From Bradysia coprophila (taxonomy: Eukaryota; Arthropoda; Insecta; Diptera; Sciaridae): a DNA stretch of 64,000 bases. Below, in pieces: positions 1-10,983 of the stretch. Numbering within the stretch: position 1 is the stretch's first letter; each line of letters starts with the position of its first letter. The stretch spans positions 124,001-188,000 of the forward strand of contig NW_023503598.1 in NCBI RefSeq assembly GCF_014529535.1, in the 5' to 3' direction. Made by a program: the position numbers and the translations under genes. Under the pieces are notes generated by a model that saw only the letters and a program-made list of their open reading frames with translations, had not been told where the DNA came from and searched no databases.

Positions 1-70
1 TTTTGAATTTCGACCGCACTTACGGCGCGAATTTACCCCAAGCGACGCATGTGCAATTTTAATGAAAGTA

Positions 71-454
71 TTTATATTGGTTTAAAAATTGCACATAGCG
101 CAATTACGAATGCCAAATGTGAACCCTTTTTTATCACCGTGTCCATATATGCAATGCCTGAAACATCCCACACATAACCATCAACTACTTTGCTGTTAAC
201 AGAAACTCTCTAAGTGCTATTTTCCCAAGATATTTTACTTTTGCTAAAATCCAATAAGGCCGCAGACAGCTATTTTGTTTAAAGCTGTATAGTTTGGGGA
301 GGTCACGCAGATCGTCATTTTCTTAGATACGCGGGAACACACCTTTTTCATACAAGCAAATTCACCAAAATTGAATTTGTATGGCGTGGTGAATTTTTTG
401 TATGAAACGTGGTGTGTAACCCGCGTATCTGCATCTGCATGACCTCTCCCAAAA
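71..454. repeat. Copy-1-only segment ending in a ~160-bp hairpin (MITE-like)
   Basis: This stretch is absent from copy 2, where the flanks join as GAAAGTAAACAAAAGTAAAC. Its right part, about 292-454, is an imperfect inverted repeat. GGTCACGCAGAT near 301 pairs with ATCTGCATGACC near 433-444, and AGATACGCGGG pairs with CCCGCGTATCT near 420. That is the form of a small foldback or MITE element. No transposase is present. Insertion in copy 1 or deletion in copy 2 would both explain the difference. Confidence 0.7.
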
Positions 455-483
455 GTAAACAGCCTTGATTTTGTTAGGAGACA

Positions 484-690
484 AATTCCCAAAAAGCTCG
501 CAGCAAATATTTTGAGATTTGGACACAAAACCACTTTGTGTTCAATTCCCAAAAAACGAGTCGGAGCAGATCTTTTTCGGTCTGGACACAAAGCCACTTC
601 GTGTTTAATTCCTAAAATGCGAGTCGCAGCAGATATTTTGAGGTTTGAACACAAAGATACTTTGTGTATAATTTCCAAAAAGTGACTCGC
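484..690. repeat. ~63-bp tandem repeat, 3+ units
   Basis: Units begin with AATTCC at 484, 544 and 607, with a partial unit near 670. Unit lengths are 60, 63 and 63 bp. Each carries a short palindrome of the type ACACAAAG...CTTTGTGT. Because the lengths are multiples of three, the minus strand reads as a repeated peptide with LCPNLKI and HKVxLC motifs. That reading frame is probably a by-product, as no gene context supports it. The second copy is at 8662-8868. Confidence 0.75.
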
Positions 691-1818
691 AGAAAACAGA
701 CACACAAGAAGAGACACTATAAATGTTATTTTTGATTTGGACCCATCAATTTTACCTTTTTAGCCACACTTCAGCTCTTCATAGACCTTTTTAGCCACAC
801 TTCCCCTCTTCATAAAGGCAATACTTATATGTGCAGAGAGATGGTCTTAAATCTTGCAGGAGGCGGGTTCAAAAAATTTTGTTCTGGGCTAAGTTCACGG
901 ACATAGATATTGGCAAAAACGTCCTGAGGTGGCGTCCTGTTCACAGGCCAGATCAAGGGCACTAACTCACGAGTCGTTCTTTCAATTTCTATAAGCTTTT
1001 TTGTACAGATAGTACATATAGGCATTATAAATTCATTACAAGTGTAGCCTTTAAATGGCAGAAGATATTTTGAAAAACCCTAAAGCACTTAGGCGGCCCG
1101 GAAAGACGGACTCTAATATGTCCACTTTAATATGGGGTCTCACCATTGCCATAACCATTGGAATGACCTATCAGGAAAAAAAACTTTTTAAAATCGGTTG
1201 CGTTTCACTCAAGTTATCGTGGTCTTCGTGACAGACATTCAGACATTTTTTTATTGTTTATTAGTCACATATAACAATTAATTTGATTTGAATACATATG
1301 GGGTGGAACGAATACGTGCACCTAAGTCTCCACTCGGCCTGTTGTGCGTGCCCCTTTTTCGTCAAAATGGACCTGCTGATTAAAAAGGAATCCGAACCAC
1401 TGTCAAACGGAAGTCTCATTATCCTTACGTCAATAGGCACATTTGGATTAGAAAGATTAGAAATCTGGTATGCGTGTCATGTTTATGTGACATTACAGAT
1501 GGCACTGTTCGTTACAATTGTGTATTGTCACTCATGCGAAATCGCTTCTTAAAGTTTTCTACGACATTATTGCGGTTTAAGCAGTCTGTTGGCATAGCTG
1601 CTGCGTTAACTAATCACACTTTGAAAAACCATATGAGCAAGTTTACTCTGACAGTATAACTCAGGACCCATATGTTATGAGTCCGAATCTCTACCGATTG
1701 AGCTATCTGGATCGGTCGTCATGGCAAAATAGGCAAAATCATCTCTATATGAGGAGATACCAAGTTAACGTTACAATTTTTTCTTGATTGTATTTTTCAC
1801 ATGACTATAATCAGTACA

Positions 1819-2112
1819 ACCCGGCCGAAGGCCGGGTAACAGTGCTAGTGACAAATAATTTTGAATTTATTTCTAATAAATAATTTAAATATTTGTTGCA
1901 AATTTATAAAATATGTGTCACAAATAATTTAAATATTTGTCACAATAAATTTGGAATTTATTTGTCACAAATATTTAAAATATTTATAACAAATAATTTA
2001 AAATTATTTTATATTTTATATATTTGTCACAAATAAATTGCGAATTTATTTGTTACAAATATTTACATATTTGTGCCAAATATTTATATATTTGTAGAAA
2101 ATAATTGTTGAC
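1819..2112. repeat. GC-rich hairpin followed by AT-rich ACAAATATTT repeats
   Basis: A perfect small hairpin, CCCGGCCGAAGGCCGGG, at about 1820-1836 is followed by some 270 bp made of degenerate ACAAATAATTT/AAATATTTGTCAC words in both orientations. The second copy lies at about 9997-10290. Related sequence in the opposite orientation is at about 7690-7800, so this looks like the end of a large foldback-type element. Confidence 0.6.
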
Positions 2113-2227
2113 AAATTTTTTTTCCCTGATGCTTATTCGTGTTTCCCCACTTCAAGTGCCGATAAAACTTCTTGTAAAATTTTTTTTTAATGTATGAAGC
2201 AGACGGTCTCTCTACAGATTTGAGTAT

Positions 2228-2550
2228 TCAAAGACCATCGATTTGTTTGAATAGAAACACGATCTAAGAGAAATCATAGATGTAGAACAATACTCAGACT
2301 CAAAATAAATTTACATTTTTCCGTCCGCGAATTCTTCCTACGAAATCTAAGTTTCCTACTATTAATAATGCTATCTGCAAAAAATGTAAGAAACTTAACA
2401 TGCAAAAATATGTAGCTGTGGAAAAAATCATTCAAATTTCAAATCTTTTAATGCGCCGGGTAATTAAACGCATCCTTTACTATCTGACAGATTGCAATTT
2501 TGAAATGTCTCGAAATACTAAAAACTGTGCATTTCATTTTTGAACAAACT
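2228..2550 (+). repeat. Long inverted-repeat arm, left (copy 1)
   Basis: The ~320 bp here are the reverse complement, at roughly 90% identity by eye, of 7278-7600. The two arms face each other across the whole esterase/F-box locus, about 5 kb apart. In copy 2 the left arm is kept at about 10405-10727 but the right arm is missing. This suggests a foldback transposon family or an element that captured the locus. Confidence 0.75.
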
Positions 2551-3093
2551 GTAAGAAAAATTAAGGAAAATCTAGAAAATGTGGTGAAATGATAATAGTT
2601 CTGTCTATCGGGACGAAATCATAGAAGGTAAATTTTCGAGTTGTCGACCTTCCACCTATTTTGACCTCTCCCAAAAAACTTTTCACAGTCGGCAAACTTT
2701 GACGACTCACGCAGGAGACTTTTCCGACCAACGTTTTCCGGATTTTATTTTTTCCTGTTGCATTGAACTCCACTTAGTAGAACAGGTCTGATACAGCTAG
2801 GAAAAATGTCAGACGTTTTATGGTAGAGGTCAAAGTAGGTGGGAGGCCGAAAACTCGAAAATTTAGCTTCTATGATTTGTCGCAAGTTGTAAATGAATTT
2901 TTCAAAAATTACAAAAACGATTTTTGACATCTAGGGACGATAACAATTTTTTGTGGGCTACACCAGTCTCGATCATTTATCCATCGCACACTCCTAATGC
3001 TTGAAAAACTAGTGTAAAACTAAAGATATGCGAAGATGACGGCTGGGACGCGCGCCATTTCGACGGATGGAGGTAACATATAACGAATGAAAT
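2551..3093. repeat. Hairpin repeat element (also at 10728-11761 and 15946-16486)
   Basis: This ~540-bp element occurs three times in the window. In each, an arm near its left (GAAATCATAGAAG, then GACCTTCCACCTATTTTGACC) is the inverse of an arm ~150 bp further on (GGTAGAGGTCAAAGTAGGTG). The copy at 10728 is interrupted by a LINE insertion. The copy at 15946 ends the homology of duplication copy 2. No ORF of its own is visible, so a non-autonomous transposon is likely. Confidence 0.7.
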
Positions 3094-5355
3094 GTCAAAA
3101 ATTGGTAGCTATGGTGAAAATTTCTATACGAAGAGCATTGTCGGGTCGGAGGACTGTTTGCACATGAACGTTTTTACGAAGCATTTAAAACCCGAGAAGC
3201 TGCAACCAGTTATGGTAATTAACCCTGGGGAGACAAAAAAAACTATCCGAATTCTTGTCCATCCACACATTTCAATTCCATTACAGTTAGAGGTGAAATT
3301 TCAGCACGAATTTGCGTCAGCTGATCCAGAAAAACATTTAAAACTGTTTATCTACCTAGGTGAAATAATAGCAGTGAAAAAATGTTATTATTTCCCAGTC
3401 GGTAGATAAAATAGCGTATTCACCTCTGTCCAAATGTTTATTTAGACACTTGGGGTTATAACATTCGCCTTCGGCTCATGCAATAACTCCCCAAGTGTCT
3501 AATATATATTACACACTTGTCACGAAGAAGTCGAGGCTTGCCGAGACTGATAGTGACAAGTGTGTACTCTATTTTATCACATTAACGAAAACGAGACAAC
3601 AACATAGAACTGAAGTGTAATCTTTGAATTAAACTTCTAGGTAAGTAATTTTGACATCCGAACACTGCGCGTATGTGATAAATAAACATGTGGACAGAGG
3701 TGAATAATCTACTATTATACGGTTAATGCTCCTACACGCGCATGCTGACGCTGAAGTAAATTCATGCTGAAATTTCACTGCCTCTCACTGTAAGAAAATT
3801 CCAAAAATCTAATTCCTTTGCCCTGTCTTACTACGTCTCCCTAGTAAAATTCGATTTCTTTAAGTGGCCACAATTAAAATGCTAAAATTCAGGTGTACAT
3901 TCACGGTGGTGCGTTCGTCACAAATTCAAATACCATGGACTTACTCAGTCCGGATTATCTGCTAATGGCTGATGTGGTAATTGTGACCATCAATTATCGG
4001 CTCGGAGCATTAGGTTTCCTGTCGCTACAAGACGAATCCCTTAACGTACCCGGAAACGCTGCGATGAAAGATCAGGTAATGGCAATGCGATTTGTGCAGA
4101 AAAACATACAAAGTTTCGGCGGAGATGCAAACAATTGCTGCCTGTTTGGACATAGTGCCGGCGGTGCTTCGGTCAGTTGGCATTGTGTATCGGAAATGTC
4201 GAAAGGGTTGTTTCAGAAGGCCATCATAATGAGCGGATGTGTTTTGAATAAATTTTGTTTCACGCCGAAAGGGGATTGGGCTTTTCGATTAGCGAAAAAA
4301 CTCGGCTACGAGGGAGACAATGACGACAAAGGAATTTTAGAGTTTCTGCGTCAAGCAGATCCGGTGAAAATTGTGGAAGTTCAGGAAACGCTGTTGTTGC
4401 CCGAAGAGAAAGGGAAAATTTCCAACTGTTTTGCGCCTCACGCTGAGCCTTACGTTAACAATGAAACATTCAATACCGAATTGCCGATCGATCTGGTGAG
4501 GAAGGCTTGGAGCAATGAAATTGATATTCTACTCGGCGTTACTTCCGACGAAGGTCTTATGGTCTTGGAGTATTTGAACAAATCGCCAATGATGCTGAAA
4601 ATGGTAAAACTGGAAAATATGGTTCCGTCAGAGCTTTCAATACCTGACAATGATCCCATACGAGTTCTTTTGGCAGAAAAACTGAAACAAACTTACTATC
4701 CGCTGGGAACCGATCCTACTGAAGATTTTATGGCCTACGGTCAGGTATGTGCGTAGTGAGTACAACGCAAGCCGTCGATGAATTGGAACTGAATTTATTC
4801 CCACTTCAGATGAGAGTCGAACAAACTCTTACCCACGGAATGCAACGGATCATACAGAGTCGTCAACACTCCGGCAAAGGTGGAAAAACGTTTTACTATC
4901 GGTTTGCAGTCGATTCACCAACGCAAAATCATTATCGCAATGCGCACATCGGATTGGGAGTGAAGGGTGTGTGCCATGCCGACGAATTGAGCTATTTGTT
5001 TAAGCAAATTTACGTTGATGTACCCGGAAGCAACTCAATGGAATTCACCGCAATCACCAGATTTGTATGTCAGAAATTGCTGTCGGTTTTGATCAACCGG
5101 AACTGATGAACTTTGTGTGTTTTCATCCAAAAGGTTTCAATGTTCACATCGTTTGCTGCTACCGGAAATCCGAACGACAACATTTTGAATGCAACTATGA
5201 ACAAGGTGCAATGGCATCCAGTTGACACATTGGATCCACCGTTCAAATGTTTGAACATTGAAGCAGACGACGTAAAATTCGAAATGTTCCCGCATTCTGA
5301 GAGACTAAATGTGTGGGATTGGGTGTTTGGTGAGACCAAAACTCCACTTTATTGA
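3092..5355 (+). CDS. Carboxylesterase (alpha/beta hydrolase), copy 1, N-terminus not found
   Basis: Type-B carboxylesterase; the family hydrolyses carboxylic esters, including xenobiotics. Exons inferred from GT-AG sites and phase: 3092-3214 (start uncertain), 3893-4744, 4810-5064, 5134-5355, all phase 0, giving about 483 residues. The family usually has 530-570, so 60-90 N-terminal residues are missing or lie in an exon not seen. Visible family marks are GSEDCLHMNVFTK, the oxyanion-hole HGGAF at the start of exon 2, the nucleophile elbow GHSAGGAS, the acidic site in VTSDEG and the histidine motif GVCHADELSYLF, so the catalytic triad is complete. The first intron (678 bp) holds a hairpin element. 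ATTAAA at 5358 could serve as the poly(A) signal. The gene is tail-to-tail with the F-box gene. No signal peptide can be assessed. It may be a functional gene with a distant first exon or a 5'-truncated duplicate. Confidence 0.85.
3279..3793. mobile_element. MITE-like hairpin element in esterase intron 1, with a nested hairpin
   Basis: The ends are inverted: TTACAGTTAGAGGTGAAATT at the left and AATTTCACTGCCTCTCACTG at the right. The same end sequence bounds an element at 28217-28446. Inside, 3417-3445 and 3675-3708 form a second inverted pair (TATTCACCTCTGTCC / GGACAGAGGTGAATA), and two further short stem-loops lie between them. It therefore looks like an element within an element. The same structure is at 11947-12460 in copy 2, so insertion came before the duplication. 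Confidence 0.7.
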
Positions 5356-5436
5356 ACATTAAAAAAATGTGTCCCGACCAATGAACGTGCGCTGGATAAA
5401 AACATCGTTTTGATTATCAATCTTATTCATCTAAAT

Positions 5437-5442
5437 TTTATT
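5437..5442 (-). terminator. Poly(A) signal of F-box gene copy 1
   Basis: AATAAA on the minus strand, about 90 bp downstream of the F-box stop codon and 80 bp past the esterase stop. The equivalent in copy 2 is near 14094-14099. Confidence 0.5.
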
Positions 5443-5530
5443 AATTTGACTGTTCGGTTGTCGACATATTGCACTTCAGTGTCGAGATATTTGACCTTCA
5501 CTCAACAATTTTAGCAATTTATCTTACTCA

Positions 5531-6616
5531 CTAAGAAGTAATTAACAATTCTTCCAAACATGGCATTTGACTTTTAAGGTAGAGGACATCGATGGCATAT
5601 ACTCGTCTTGGAGCCCCAAGGTAGAGTATTCTCAATTGAGGTAACATTTTCCATGGAAAACGATAACAATTGAAAAAGCTCATAAAAGTTAATTCCCGTA
5701 AGTTCTCCCGTTTCGACAGAGCATAAAAAATTGGAAAAGGATCGATGGCCATAAAGAGCAGTGCCACCTTTTCTAACAACGGTGATGCTTGCAGAAGTTC
5801 AATGATCTGATTGTAATTTTCAAAGGTCAGGACAACTTCCAATCTTCTCAACTTCGGCAGGCTCGGCTGATTTAACACTACGAGTGAGGAATTGCACTTC
5901 TTCGTGTCTTTTAGACCTTCCACTTCCTTGCCGATTGCCTCCACGAGCTTGCTGCGGTCGGAAAACAGATCAAACAAATTCACAATTCTAGAGCAACTGA
6001 CAGTGTCGTTGTCATTTTTCGACCACACCAAATCGAATCTCAAGTGTCGGAAGAAAAATAAATTACCATCGAGAAATGTAGTCGGAACAGTCGTATCCAC
6101 GATTTTCAATTCGGTCAATGAATCACATTTAAGATGCCGATATGTACCTGGATCACATAGAATAATAGAAAGTACCCTCAGCCGTTGAAAGATCGATCCC
6201 AATGGCACTTTGAGGTTTTCTATACTTTTCATACCGTCAATTTCGAGTAGCCTTAACGTGACGTCACCGCAATACTTTGCTACCAAATTCACAACGAATT
6301 CATTCGTCTCGTCTAGTTTAAGTGATACGAGACGGGATCCGAAATTCTTTAAAATAATTTCGCAATCCTGCTGACGATACAATGTGCAATAGTCTCGGTA
6401 ATGGTGATAGTATTGACAGGTGTGCCACCTAATAAAAGATTTGTCACTCGTAATTTGGATCTCCTTTGGGAATAAGCGCTGGGTTATCTCCTTGAAGTGT
6501 TTACAGGTGTCTGCCAGAGAGCCGAGATCGATCAGAGTCAGACAGCTGCTCGAAAATATTTCGAGGAGACAATGAACATTTAAGTCGAGGAAATGCGTCC
6601 CAGTTTTGTTCGTCAT
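5531..6616 (-). CDS. F-box/LRR-like protein, copy 1
   Basis: A single long exon from the ATG at 6616 gives 361 residues. Residues ~7-45 (FLDLNVHCLLEIF..CLTLIDLGSLADTCKHF) have the pattern of an F-box, which binds Skp1 in SCF ubiquitin ligases. The rest has degenerate leucine-rich spacing (LVSLKLDE, LRVLSIILC, LTELKIVD, LRRLEVVL, LRELTFMS, LRILYLG), as in the fast-evolving insect F-box/LRR families, where it would recognise the substrate. A TTG would extend it four codons. An upstream exon (MNSEESG..NMYQ, ~6658-6827) can be joined in frame by GTCAGG..TTTTAG, but its equivalent in copy 2 has a 1-bp shift, so the ATG at 6616 is preferred. The encoded protein is identical in copy 2. The substrate is unknown. 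Confidence 0.8.
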   Translation of the reverse strand: MTNKTGTHFLDLNVHCLLEIFSSSCLTLIDLGSLADTCKHFKEITQRLFPKEIQITSDKSFIRWHTCQYYHHYRDYCTLYRQQDCEIILKNFGSRLVSLKLDETNEFVVNLVAKYCGDVTLRLLEIDGMKSIENLKVPLGSIFQRLRVLSIILCDPGTYRHLKCDSLTELKIVDTTVPTTFLDGNLFFFRHLRFDLVWSKNDNDTVSCSRIVNLFDLFSDRSKLVEAIGKEVEGLKDTKKCNSSLVVLNQPSLPKLRRLEVVLTFENYNQIIELLQASPLLEKVALLFMAIDPFPIFYALSKRENLRELTFMSFFNCYRFPWKMLPQLRILYLGAPRRVYAIDVLYLKSQMPCLEELLITS

Positions 6617-6657
6617 TTCAATTGGCAACGTGGCGTCCGTCTAAAATACAGAATTTG

Positions 6658-6869
6658 TCACCTTTAGTATCGTATTGATGAAAGATAAAAGACCTGACCT
6701 GATACATGTTTGGTGAAGCTGGTGATTCAATTGGGAAATCAGTTTCTTGATGCACGTTCAGGACAATTTTTTGTAATTTTGCCGATTTTGTCACTAATTG
6801 CTTACAACCACTCTCTTCAGAGTTCACACAACAAATATGGCCATCTGAGCGTCGTCGCGTCGGCTTCCG
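6658..6869 (-). other. Possible upstream exon or 5' leader of F-box gene copy 1
   Basis: On the minus strand an open frame runs into CAG|GTCAGG, and the next TTTTAG acceptor restores the frame of the F-box exon. No in-frame ATG is seen before the stop at ~6870, so it would need another exon or a non-ATG start. In copy 2 one T is missing in the run near 15423, which breaks this frame. It is more likely to be leader sequence than coding. Confidence 0.3.
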
Positions 6870-7277
6870 TCAAAGTAAAGTGGGTTTAATGAAAAATCTG
6901 CGAAAGTGACCTGCGGCACAAGCTTATGTCATATAACTTGGCGCGGCTAAAAACTAACTCGATTTGAAATTTTTAATAGATTCTATTGATCAAAAATGTG
7001 GCCAAACATATAGTCAAAGACTATTTTTACTTGTCTTCTGTTGGAATATGTGCTTGATATAATTCTATTCTAAGATCACAAGGTCTTCGTGGCCTTAATT
7101 AAGAGAAACATGTTGTAAGTCACTTTTCAATGAACAGCTGGAAGGCAAAGTTGTGTTTTGTTGGAGGTCCGGATATTTTTATATTCGAAATATCCTGAAA
7201 TCAGTCCACAACATCCAACATTTTCTTGAATTTTCGCACATTTTTCCAAATTTTCCCTTGAATATTTTTTGTGAAAA

Positions 7278-7600
7278 CTACAGTTTGTTCAAAAATGAAA
7301 TGCACAGTTTTTAGTATTTCGAGACAGTTGAAAATTTCAATCTGTCAGATAGTAAAGGATGCGTTTAATTAACCGGCGCATTAACAGATTTGAAATTTGA
7401 ATGGTTTTTTCCACAGCTACAGATTTTTGCATGTTAAGTTTCTTACGTTTTTTGCAAATAGCATTTTAATAGTAGGAATTAAATTTAGATTTCGTCAGAA
7501 GAATTTGCGAACGGAAAAATGTAAATTTATTTTTAGTCTGAGTATTGTTCTACATCTATAATTTCTCTTAGATCGTGTCTTTATTCAAAGAAATCGATGG
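7278..7600 (-). repeat. Long inverted-repeat arm, right (copy 1 only)
   Basis: Reverse complement of 2228-2550, including the shared words AACTGTGCATTTCAT and AAACGCATCCTTTACTATC in inverse. It is followed by AT-rich TTTGTCACAAAT words at 7690-7800 that mirror the start of the left arm. Copy 2 lacks it: at 15945 the sequence switches to the hairpin repeat. Confidence 0.75.
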
Positions 7601-7850
7601 TGTTGTACAGCGGCTAACTGTTCAACTTCAATTAGCAGCAAAAAATCATCACGGAAAAAAATTCAATTATTCGAAGCAAATTTAATGTTGAAAATTTGGT
7701 TCGAATATTTAAATATTTGTCACAAATATTTATGAGAAATAAATTCAAAATTATTTGTGACAAATATTTTAAATTATTTGTCACAATTTTTTTTAAATAT
7801 TTATCTATAATATAAAACACAAACACGGTGCACCTCATCTCACCTTGGGT

Positions 7851-7970
7851 CACCTCGGTGCACCACGCTACACCTCGGTGCACCACGCTACACCTCGGTG
7901 CACCACGCTACACCTCGGTGCACCACGCTACACCTCGGTGCACCACGCTACACCTCGGTGCATCACTGCC
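7851..7970. repeat. 20-bp minisatellite (5 exact + 1 diverged unit)
   Basis: The unit CACCTCGGTGCACCACGCTA is repeated exactly five times from 7851 to 7950. A sixth, altered unit follows, and a looser relative (CACCTCATCTCACCTTGGGT) precedes it. Because 20 is not a multiple of 3 it reads open in several frames, but no gene is supported. It occurs only in copy 1. Confidence 0.95.
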
Positions 7971-8555
7971 TCCGATGGTCGAAGGGGCAAAGTCTCCGAT
8001 GGTCTTTTTCAAAATCGAACACCAGGTCTCTGATTGCGCTTTTTAAAAGCGACATCCAAAGAATAAAGAAGGCTGGCCTACGAAGTGTCTGGCAAAGCGT
8101 GATTTAAAAACGGCACACGAAGTTGCAGCCGCTAAAACCTACTTGGGCGAAAGCTGACCATCAGCCAGGTACCGTCACCTTAAAGACAGTTGCAGCATCG
8201 TTTGTCCTGTTTTAGTTTTGAAGTTTTAAATTGTTGTACTCTTAAAAGAATTAAGTAATGTAGAGTGAAGCTATAATCAGATATCACTTTTGAAATTTCT
8301 TAGTGCAGTCATAGATTCACTAACTTTAAATTTAAACATAAAATCAACATTGCTTGGAAAGTGGTAGACTAAGTTTTTTGTGTTTTAATTGAATTCCACA
8401 GACAATGTCAGTCAACCTCTTTAATTCACGCCGAAATTGTGCCTAAAATTTGAATTTTAAGTGAACGATTTGATGAAAAAGTGAACCGAAAAGTACATTT
8501 CAACGCTTTCTTGTAAGAAAATGACGCTACGTTAGAAAGACTTCCGCACTTCCAA
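7971..8555. other. Spacer between duplication copies, no gene seen
   Basis: About 580 bp of mixed sequence with no convincing ORF, hairpin or repeat. If the duplication unit extends left of the window, this spacer may be the start of the unit and have its partner outside. Confidence 0.5.
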
Positions 8556-8661
8556 TTTTGAATTTCGACCGCACTTACGGCGTGAATTTACCCCAAGCGA
8601 CGCATGTGCAATTTTAATGAAAGTAAACAAAAGTAAACAGCCTTGATTTTGTTAGGAGACA

Positions 8662-8868
8662 AATTCCCAAAAAGCTCGCAGCAAATATTTTGAGATTTGG
8701 ACACAAAACCACTTTGTGTTCAATTCCCAAAAAACGAGTCGGAGCAGATCTTTTTCGGTCTGGACACAAAGCCACTTCGTGTTTAATTCCTAAAATGCGA
8801 GTCGCAGCAGATATTTTGAGGTTTGAACACAAAGATACTTTGTGTATAATTTCCAAAAAGTGACTCGC
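8662..8868. repeat. ~63-bp tandem repeat, copy 2
   Basis: Same array as 484-690 with essentially no differences, so the array was already present when the locus duplicated. Confidence 0.7.
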
Positions 8869-10404
8869 AGAAAACAGACACACAAGAAGAGACACTATAA
8901 ATGTTATTTTTGATTTGGACCCATCAATTTTACCTTTTTAGCCACACTTCAGCTCTTCATAGACCTTTTTAGCCACACTTCCCTCTTCATAAAGGCAATA
9001 CTTATATGTGCAGAGAGATGGTCTTAAATCTTGCAGGAGGCGGGTTCAAAAAATTTTGTTCTGGGCTAAGTTCACGGACATAGATATTGGCAAAAACGTC
9101 CTGAGGTGGCGTCCTGTTCACAGGCCAGATCAAGGGCACTAACTCACGAGTCGTTCTTTCAATTTCTATAAGCTTTTTTGTACAGATAGTACAGATAGGC
9201 ATTATAAATTCATTACAAGTGTAGCCTTTAAATGGCAGAAGATATTTTGAAAAACCCTAAAGCACTTAGGCGGCCCGGAAAGACGGACTCTAATATGTCC
9301 ATTTTAATATGGGGTCTCACCATTGCCATAACCATTGGAATGACCTATCAGGAAAAAAAACTTTTTAAAATCGGTTGCGTTTCACTCAAGTTATCGTGGT
9401 CTTCGTGACAGACATTCAGACATTTTTTTATTGTTTATTAGTCACATATAACAATTAATTTGATTTGAATACATATGGGGTGGAACGAATACGTGCACCT
9501 AAGTCTCCACTCGGCCTGTTGTGCGTGCCCCTTTTTCGTCAAAATGGACCTGCTGATTAAAAAGGAATCCGAACCACTGTCAAACGGAAGTCTCATTATC
9601 CTTACGTCAATAGGCACATTTGGATTAGAAAGATTAGAAATCTGGCATGCGTGTCATGTTTATGTGACATTACAGATGGCACTGTTCGTTACAATTGTGT
9701 ATTGTCACTCATGCGAAATCGCTTCTTAAAGTTTTCTACGACATTATTGCGGTTTAAGCAGTCTGTTGGCATAGCTGCTGCGTTAACTAATCACACTTTG
9801 AAAAACCATATGAGCAAGTTTACTCTGACAGTATAACTCAGGGCCCATATGTTATGAGTCCGAATCTCTACCGATTGAGCTATCTGGATCGGTCGTCATG
9901 GCAAAATAGGCAAAATCATCTCTATATGAGGAGATACCAAGTTAACGTTACAATTTTTTCTTGATTGTATTTTTCACATGACTATAATCAGTACAACCCG
10001 GCCGAAGGCCGGGTAACAGTGCTAGTGACAAATAATTTTGAATTTATTTCTAATAAATAATTTAAATATTTGTTGCAAATTTATAAAATATGTGTCACAA
10101 ATAATTTAAATATTTGTCACAATAAATTTGGAATTTATTTGTCACAAATATTTAAAATATTTATAACAAATAATTTAAAATTATTTTATATTTTATATAT
10201 TTGTCACAAATAAATTGCGAATTTATTTGTTACAAATATTTACATATTTGTGCCAAATATTTATATATTTGTAGAAAATAATTGTTGACAAATTTTTTTT
10301 CCCTGATGCTTATTCGTGTTTCCCCACTTCAAGTGCCGATAAAACTTCTTGTAAAATTTTTTTTTAATGTATGAAGCAGACGGTCTCTCTACAGATTTGA
10401 GTAT

Positions 10405-10727
10405 TCAAAGACCATCGATTTGTTTGAATAGAAACACGATCTAAGAGAAATCATAGATGTAGAACAATACTCAGACTCAAAATAAATTTACATTTTTCCG
10501 TCCGCGAATTCTTCCTACGAAATCTAAGTTTCCTACTATTAATAATGCTATCTGCAAAAAATGTAAGAAACTTAACATGCAAAAATATGTAGCTGTGGAA
10601 AAAATCATTCAAATTTCAAATCTTTTAATGCGCCGGGTAATTAAACGCATCCTTTACTATCTGACAGATTGCAATTTTGAAATGTCTCGAAATACTAAAA
10701 ACTGTGCATTTCATTTTTGAACAAACT
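10405..10727 (+). repeat. Long inverted-repeat arm, left (copy 2)
   Basis: Equivalent of 2228-2550. Its opposite arm is not present at the right end of copy 2. Confidence 0.7.
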
Positions 10728-10983
10728 GTAAGAAAAATTAAGGAAAATCTAGAAAATGTGGTGAAATGATAATAGTTCTGTCTATCGGGACGAAATCATA
10801 GAAGGTAAATTTTCGAGTTGACGACCTTCCACCTATTTTGACCTCTCCCAAAAAACTTTTCACAGTCGGCAAACCAACGTTTTCCGGATTTTATTTTTTC
10901 CTGTTGCATTGAACTCCACTTAGTAGAACAGGTCTGATACAGCTAGGAAAAATGTCAGACGTTTTATGGTAGAGGTCAAAGTA

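Larger units (their letters stand above)
1..7290. repeat. Segmental duplication, copy 1 (esterase + F-box unit)
   Basis: The sequence from the first base to about 7290 is repeated almost base for base at 8556-15945, with an initial offset of 8555 bp. It holds a 63-bp repeat array, AT-rich DNA, the esterase gene and the convergent F-box gene. The left limit lies outside the window. Against copy 2 it has an extra segment at 71-454 and lacks a 516-bp LINE insertion. The similarity is seen directly by comparing the two stretches. A haplotype duplication created by assembly is a possible alternative to a real tandem duplication. Confidence 0.95.

Noticed and set aside
244..717. 157-codon minus-strand ORF with repeated LCPNLKI peptide as a gene
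   Set aside because: It crosses the hairpin segment present only in copy 1 and is explained by the 63-bp repeat. No start context or family.
825..1552. ORFs of 60-84 codons around 825-1660 and their copies at 9002-9836
   Set aside because: Conserved only because the whole segment is recently duplicated; no family features or splice support.
7851..7970. CRISPR array
   Set aside because: Direct 20-bp tandem units with no spacers, in a eukaryotic context.
7828..8107. His/Thr-rich ORFs over the minisatellite
   Set aside because: A 20-bp unit is open in all three frames; a by-product of the repeat.
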